A DNA stretch of 60,000 nucleotides from contig CAIIXF020000009.1 in assembly GCA_903813345.2 (NCBI GenBank), positions 19,867,759 through 19,927,758 of the forward strand, given 5' to 3'. Positions 54,088 to 60,000 of the stretch are shown piece after piece. Under the pieces are notes generated by a model, which did not search any database, was not told where the DNA came from, and saw only the letters and a program-made list of their open reading frames with translations. Numbering within the stretch: the stretch's first letter is position 1; each line of letters begins with the position of its first letter. The position numbers were made by a program, and so were the translations under genes. This DNA comes from Owenia fusiformis (lineage: Eukaryota > Annelida > Polychaeta > Sabellida > Oweniidae).

Positions 54088-54964
54088 TGGTGTTAATGTT
54101 TTTGATTAAATCCCAAAATATCAAGTAATCTAGATATCCTTGCCATTTACGGTCGACAGCTCATATACATTTATTTTGGCAGTTTGACACATATCAAGGA
54201 ATTATGATAATTGTCACACATTTGCTGCTGGTTCAAAAAGTTCAGTATTGTTTTTTGAAACGAGTCTTCTGAAAGACAGAATGAGGAAGTATTTTTTACT
54301 TTCCGAGTTTGTGTTAACTTTCCATACGATATTGCTTGTTTCAAAGTTGTATCAGTAAACATTCTATCGGTCGGAAATGATGAAAATACTGCAAAGTTGC
54401 GTTATCAACTCATCGTTTACAATCAAAGAATATTCCCTTTCGTAAAATATTAACTAGTTCCTGCTTTAAATATATTATGTTCTGTACGTATAATCCTGTT
54501 TTAAGTCTTTAACATGCAGCATTTCTTGCTTGACTTTCCAGTAATGTATAATGATATAATGTTTATATTAAGTCTAAGCATTATTATCGACTGAACCTAT
54601 TTACGTATTAAGAACTTATTGCAGTCGTTCCTTATTATGGTTTGTTTCGAGAAATTGCTGAATAAAAGTAAATTAAGTTTTTAAAAAAATCTCAGTTATA
54701 TCAAATTGTAGTTGTATTTCTTGCTTATTGCTTTCAATATGCGGGAGAAGTCAAAAACATCAAAATATTATGCTGAATCTTTTTGAATGAATGTACAGAT
54801 TTGAATCATATTTTTTAAGGAGATCCAGAAATCAATATGTAACAATCGATCCCAAAATGTCATTTTTTATCTACAGCGGTATTTGAATGGGTGAGTTTAA
54901 CAGTCAATATCTAATTAAAAGAGGTGTGAATGAGAACTCTCGGTCTCAATGTAACATTTGACAT

Positions 54965-55460
54965 TACAGCCATAGGCCAATTAGGGGAAAGTAATAGTAA
55001 GCTGTAGATTAGAAAAGACAGGTGCACAAGTCTGACTTAGACCACTTGTTAAGATGGAAATTTCAACAATATCTAGTGTATTGAAACCCAGTCAGATGAT
55101 ATAGAGTGAATAATGCAGTCTAAAAGAGAATTTCTGAAAATCTGCAATTGCCAGGCAAGTTCAGTATCCAGAAAAAATGAACATTTGTAACAAGTGATCT
55201 GATTGGTCACTGCTGACCTCCCTGACCTCCAAAAGTGACAATTTCTGTATTAACCAACCAAATCACTTTTTGTTGTTTTATTTTACATGCAGTACTATAA
55301 TATGCAGTTTTAAGATAAAGATTTGAAAAAATCAATGATATATATAAGTTTGAAAAACATTTTGAAGAAGATTTTGGAGAGATTTGGGAATACAATTTGA
55401 TACTAGTAAGGTTCTATATACAGCTTACTATTACTTTACCCTTGGCCTATGATTACAGCA
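54965..55460. repeat. TIR-like element, about 0.5 kb
   Basis: TTACAGCCATAGGCCAATTA and AGTAATAGTAAGCTGTA on the left are matched inversely by TACAGCTTACTATTACTTTA and GGCCTATGATTACAGC on the right, arms about 45 bp. No coding capacity. Confidence 0.6.
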
Positions 55461-55503
55461 AGTGATTTCATATTTGCCTTATATACATTATTATATATTT
55501 TTT

Positions 55504-55583
55504 ATTTGGGGGGGGGGGGTATGTTTCGGTATCTTACATCTTAAGATAAGATACCGAAACATACCCCCCCCCCCAAAAAAAAA
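55504..55583. repeat. G-run/C-run hairpin
   Basis: A 12-13 G run, TATGTTTCGGTATCTTA, a short spacer, TAAGATACCGAAACATA and a 12-13 C run form an almost perfect 80-bp hairpin. The G run could also form quadruplex-like structure. Confidence 0.75.
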
Positions 55584-56313
55584 AAATGTCGGTCGAGCAA
55601 TATGTTTCAGAATTATGGGTTTCAACGATGATTGAAGAATTTGTCAAAATCTAATTATTTTAAGGTTCAATTCAGGCACAATTTTTGCACTTTCACTTTC
55701 ACCAAACCATTGGTTTTAGAGATATCGGTTCAAATCCCGATGATGACATTCAATAATGTAATGGGGGTGCAAAATAACAATTGCATTTTATATTAACTTA
55801 AGCTTGTCGCAGTTACACGTTTGGAATGAGCATATGATGTAAAACACATGCAAACTACAACAATGTAATGGGGTAAAGTCTTATCTGACAGTGCTCTTCT
55901 TGAAGTAGTAGGTACACATTTAGGTTAAGATTACAGGTACAAACAGTTAGCAAGTCGAGCCATACACTGGTAATAGAATAGATTAGATGGATAATGTACT
56001 AAATACATTCACAACATACTAGCTATATATCCTGCAAGAAAGAACACATGTAATACAGCAACTGAACGACGAAGAGATATGACAGTAAAAAGAGGTTTTA
56101 ACCAGTTAAAACGCCAGAAATAACTAAGTAACACCATTTTGTTCATTGTCTAGTTCACTATGTACGAGCATGCTTTTGGGGGTAAACCTCGAAAAGACTC
56201 GAGCCTTGGAAACAGGAGACAGTAATTAAGGGTTTCGCTGCAACTTGTGATGACACGCCTGCCTCTTTCGCTAATGATAAACTTTGCACAGTGACGTTCG
56301 TCATTTCAATGCG

Positions 56314-57027
56314 ATGCCATTTGATATAGAAAGGGTCTCGATACGTAAGTATCGGCGATCGGATCATGGAGATGTACTTTCTTTATTTAAAAAGGGGAAA
56401 ATGGACAACATTTCCGATGCCATAAAGTTTTCGCTGAGCTGTAGAAGTGTGCTCCTAATGTTGCTTTATGGGGAAATATTGACGTACTCCATATATGGAT
56501 CTGTATCATCAGCAGCGCTTTTATGTATTCTCCTTGTTGCTATAATCATAGCTTCTGCGGTGCATTTTGAAAATGGGCACATCAACTGGAGTACGGGACC
56601 AAATGGGGATTTGAATAATATCCTTGGGGTATACTTTCAGCACGGTGGCACCCTTCTTGTTGCTGAATACAAAGAATCTGTGATCGGAATGTGTGGATTA
56701 ACTCAACAACTTGACCATGGGGCAAAAACAGACATTATACCAGGCACAATGGAGATCAGAAAATTAAACGTTCTTGGGGCTTATAGGCAAAAAGGCGTAG
56801 CCACTAAGCTTTTGCACGCCATCTTTCGCCACGCAAATACCATAAGCTGCAAACAACTCGTTATTGGCGTGCACGAGTATCCCAAGATAGTCGAGTTCTG
56901 GAAGAAGCTTGGATTCAAAAGATACCAAGGATTTCCAATGCCTTTTGAATGGACATGGTTTTGTCCAGTTACGTTTGCAGAGTATAGTCTGTACCAAGGG
57001 GTAGATCACTTTGTACTGAAGAGATGA
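56314..57027 (+). CDS. NAT8-like N-acetyltransferase, single exon
   Basis: GNAT-fold acetyltransferase of the NAT8/camello group, which in other animals acetylates cysteine conjugates or lysines at the ER/Golgi membrane using acetyl-CoA. The ATG at 56,314 is the first in this frame; upstream codons are open but lack ATG. 237 residues (NAT8 proteins are about 225-230). N-terminal IRKYRRSDHGDVLSLFKKGK matches the family start, two hydrophobic segments follow at about 42-86, and then the GNAT core. Motif A is MEIRKLNVLGAYRQKGVATK, with the acetyl-CoA loop R158-Q-K-G-V-A163. FWKKLGFKRYQGFP near the end is the conserved Y/F...LGF element. The exact substrate cannot be inferred. The intact single exon fits the usually intronless coding part of vertebrate NAT8 genes. 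Confidence 0.88.
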   Translation: MPFDIERVSIRKYRRSDHGDVLSLFKKGKMDNISDAIKFSLSCRSVLLMLLYGEILTYSIYGSVSSAALLCILLVAIIIASAVHFENGHINWSTGPNGDLNNILGVYFQHGGTLLVAEYKESVIGMCGLTQQLDHGAKTDIIPGTMEIRKLNVLGAYRQKGVATKLLHAIFRHANTISCKQLVIGVHEYPKIVEFWKKLGFKRYQGFPMPFEWTWFCPVTFAEYSLYQGVDHFVLKR

Positions 57028-59057
57028 TATTTTTGCCTTATATTGTTTGAGATATAAGTAATCACGTCATTTAACTAGTTTCAATGTAACTCTTAATGTA
57101 CAAACATTATGGACATCTTTACAATTCCGAATTCTTAAAAAACACAATGGACATACTCCGACAATTTTTCATTTTTATCACATTTGCTTTTTAAATATCC
57201 GTCTAGATCGAGTACAGAAGTCATGGACTAGTAATGTGTAATTATTTAACAACACGTACATGTACATCTTCACAGCACTGAGTTCTTAAGAACACAAACG
57301 ACATCTTTTTAAGGGGGCTTATTACCATCAAAAAGACCATTGTTTTATAGTTATTATTCGTACATGTACTATAACCTTTTCCAAAACATCTACAATTTGA
57401 GGAAGAGTTGGTTAATACGTTTTCTAAAAATATCTTACAAATTGTTGATATGATTTTCTCCATTGTTTGTTAATTAAATACATTAATTAGAATAATCTAC
57501 TGAATATAATGTGACCACGAGATGCTGGCTAGGAAAACAGTCGAAACACTAAAGGTTGTACTTCAAGTTGTTGTCTTTGTTTCACATTCAGCTATTGTTA
57601 ATATACATTTCGTAATTTACTTACTGTTTTATGTTACATTTTATATTACTTAGCTAGGATGAATGTGAAAGCCTACTACAAGGGAATATGGGTGTGGAGG
57701 AAAATGCATATATATATTTTATTTTTTATATTTTTTATATTATCTTTTGCCTACTCTAAAAGAGGATTAACACATTTAAGCAAAACTGATGTTTCAAAGA
57801 ATTGCCCCCACTCATTAAAGTTACATCTTTACCTATCTGCAAACCTTTTATAACACCAAGTTGCAAGGGGGGGATTGGGATTATTTACTACTTGTCCAAT
57901 TTCAATAAAGTTGGTATTGTTGTAAACCTTATTCAATTACCTCTTCAGAAGAGTATTGGTTTTTCAAAAAATATAGTGGGTCAAAAAAGGTCAAATCAAG
58001 GCAAACGTAACATAGGGGGTGTAAATATTTGACATTTTGTGATAAATTTTTTAATTGGATATTGATATTGATGTACTTCACGTCGCGTTTATTGTGAATA
58101 CAGAGTCAGAGAAGCTAACAATACAAATGCTTATGAGAAATACAATATAACTCTACTTGCAATTAAAATTATTTCTAATTGTACTTAATCTACACCTGTA
58201 CACGCCAAAAGTGCAATTTTCTGTGACTCGAGCAAGAAAAATAATGGAGGCACCAAGAAAAAGTTAAAAAATCGAAATTTATATTAAGTTAACCCCCCTC
58301 CCCTCCTCTAATAGGGTTAATAAAATTGTAAAAACCTGATATATTATATAAAAAGGTGCCCTTATCCTTATCAAATGGTTTTATATGAACCCTTGAACAA
58401 GTCACGTCATTCATTTGGCCCCCGAGTGTGACTAAAAGTACCTCAATGCGAAGATTTATTTTATCAAAAACCAAGTAGCAATGTACTTTAAACAACATAT
58501 GCTCAAATTCCATTACAGGATGGTCCAGAAGATGTATTCTCTAGTTTTAGATATTGTTCTTTAGCATTGGTACTAATGGTTTTGATTTCCATCACCATAC
58601 CCGAGGCAGTATTGGGGTCAATCTTGGCAATACTGAATCCCGAGAGGCTTTTTTCTTGAGTCCATTATTGCCATTGTCAGCTTTTAAATCAGTAATTATA
58701 ATCAGTAATTAAATCAGTAATTATATTGTTAACAATTCACAGCCATCATTGGAATTCTTAAAAGGTATAATATTAATTACAATGATTTAATGTGGCACTC
58801 CATATTTGTATTCTATCATAATGAGCTATAATAGCTTATGAAATGTTTCAGAATATTTGAGGTTCTTTTTTATGAATTAAACATTTTTTTGGCCCGATTT
58901 ATTTGAGTCACTTTACGTAGTCATTTAGTGCATTTTACAATAAAAGTATAAGTTCACATTAGGTTAAACAATATTGTTCCGCTTTTTTGGACCACCCTAG
59001 TCTGTACTTAATAAAGAGCAATCGCATATCGACAGAAAGTGACTTGTTACTTCAAGG
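57028..59057. other. Intergenic, NAT8-like gene to secreted-protein exon
   Basis: 2 kb. A copy of dispersed repeat family A lies at 57,835-58,060. No other feature recognised. Confidence 0.55.
57835..58060. repeat. Dispersed repeat, family A copy 3
   Basis: CTGCAAACCTTTTATAACAC, TTGTTGTAAACCTTATTCAA, GTCAAATCAAGG and TTGACATTTTGTGATAAATT occur in the same order as at 28,005 and 49,050. This is a shorter copy. Confidence 0.7.
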
Positions 59058-59160
59058 ATGTCGACGTATTTTACAATAGTGGTTCTTTTACTTTTGCAGT
59101 TGTGCGGAAGAATTGATTCTACGAAAGAAGAGCGTCTGGAAAGCCTTGTGAAAAGACAGG
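59058..59160 (+). CDS. First coding exon of a secreted protein (partial gene)
   Basis: ATG at 59,058 (AAGGATGT context) opens MSTYFTIVVLLLLQLCGRID, a classical signal peptide with a Val/Leu core and a likely cleavage around CGRID-ST. STKEERLESLVKRQ follows, then a strong donor, G|GTAAGT, in phase 1. Lys-Arg before Gln could be a prohormone-convertase site, so a secreted peptide precursor is possible but unproven. Downstream exons were not confidently found in the remaining 840 bp. Confidence 0.6.
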
Positions 59161-60000
59161 GTAAGTAGACATATCTCACAGCGACCCTCTTGATATATTT
59201 GTTGGTACTCACCATTGTCACCCTCTGTAATTCAACAAATATCACCAAGGCATCAACATATAAAATGTCACCACTGGCCATTTGTTACAGGCGCAGTATG
59301 CCAACCGCAAAACGCAGTCACAAAAAAGAGTGATGACATTAAAATAGGTTATCACTCTTATAAAAAATGCCATCACTTTTTGCGGTGATCATATTAATGA
59401 GAATGCCGAAAATGAAAGCGGGATATTTTGCTTAGTATATGATAATGATTTTCTTATAAGATACATAAATGATGATAGTACCAATAGACACAGCTCAATC
59501 AAATCATATCACGGCCGAATTTCTTTCTTTTGTAATGATATTTCATTAAAGTTTGCAACCGACTATACCGAAGAAAACTCAAAAACACTACAGTCCAGTT
59601 ATTGTAGACACAAATGTGATTTACACCCCAGTCACATTTCCTACGGCGACCTTGCTGTCTATCATTTCTGCGGCCAGTAACATTTCTACGCTCGCCGTGG
59701 AATTTCTGCGCTCTCATACTTTTGCAGTCACATTTCCCACGGCAGCCGCACGGTGAATTTTAAATTTATATTGATAAATTATAGTTTTTTCATTTTATTT
59801 ACATCAGGACAATTTATAAATGTTATTCAAAGTGCTAAAATGTAATATCAAATGAAAAGTGGTCGTGAAACATTGACAAATAATGATTCAATCTTGTTGA
59901 GCCAGTTGATTTCTACGGGGACCTCAGAAATGAAGAAATATTATAACACCCCAGTCACATTTGTCGCAAGGCGGCCGCAAGTCGACCGCAGAACAATTAA
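59161..60000. other. Window end: intron and repeat-like sequence
   Basis: Contains inverted words such as AAAGAGTGATGACAT / ATGCCATCACTTTTT at 59,320-59,390 and recurring CAGTCACATTT(C/G) words at 59,628-59,970. No exon could be supported. Confidence 0.45.

Larger units (their letters stand above)
54088..56313. other. Intergenic, DEG/ENaC to NAT8-like gene
   Basis: 2.2 kb between divergent genes. Two inverted structures are present (54,965-55,460 and 55,504-55,583). No gene recognised. Confidence 0.55.

Noticed and set aside
59292-59388. Possible second exon of the secreted protein (acceptor TTGTTACAG, in-frame 31 codons to a stop)
   Set aside because: The phase fits, but the segment overlaps an inverted word pair and repeat-like CAGTCAC sequence, so it cannot be told from a mobile fragment.

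Overview
This is nuclear DNA of a bilaterian animal. Coding sequence is split into short exons with GT/AG borders and conserved phases, introns are AT-rich and hundreds to thousands of bases long, and about a dozen kinds of foldback element and two LINE families fill the gaps. The gene set (tachykinin-type receptor, glutamine synthetase with a presequence, acid-sensing/degenerin-type channel, NAT8-like acetyltransferase) and the MITE-rich non-coding DNA suggest a marine invertebrate, perhaps a hemichordate, echinoderm or lophotrochozoan. The species cannot be named from the sequence alone.

Layout. 1-11.9 kb: no convincing gene; foldback elements, a 162-bp tandem satellite inside a terminal-inverted-repeat element, and a long hairpin. 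11,971-18,386 (+): a complete tachykinin-receptor-like GPCR in five coding exon positions. Position 2 (intracellular loop 2, TM4, extracellular loop 2) is present as two different, phase-identical exons, giving predicted proteins of 433 or 437 residues. 18.4-26.3 kb: gene-poor, with MITEs, hairpins and a CAGGTG-rich repeat array. 26,371-35,834 (+): glutamine synthetase in seven exons, 411 residues, with an N-terminal extension that looks like a mitochondrial presequence. 37,235-38,783 (+): an unrecognised two-exon gene. 38,951-39,622 (-): an unrecognised single-exon gene of 223 residues. 40,110-54,087 (-): a complete 12-exon DEG/ENaC channel of 542 residues, reconstructed with every exon phase matching. 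Its introns hold a recent 5'-truncated LINE with a 15-bp target-site duplication, an older broken LINE nested in an older repeat, two large foldback elements, and a 68-bp tandem array that copies the exon 2 splice donor. 56,314-57,027 (+): a NAT8-like N-acetyltransferase in one exon. 59,058-59,160 (+): the first coding exon of a secreted protein that continues beyond what I can follow.

The genes do not form an operon or obvious pathway. Two encode membrane proteins typical of neural signalling (peptide GPCR, DEG/ENaC channel), and glutamine synthetase handles glutamate/ammonia, but their adjacency need not be functional. The most interesting signals are the duplicated GPCR exon, which would swap the DRY/DRF motif and the ligand-facing loop as one cassette, and the tandem splice-donor array in the channel gene. 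All spliced models here were built by eye from splice consensus, phase continuity and family resemblance; no transcript data were available.
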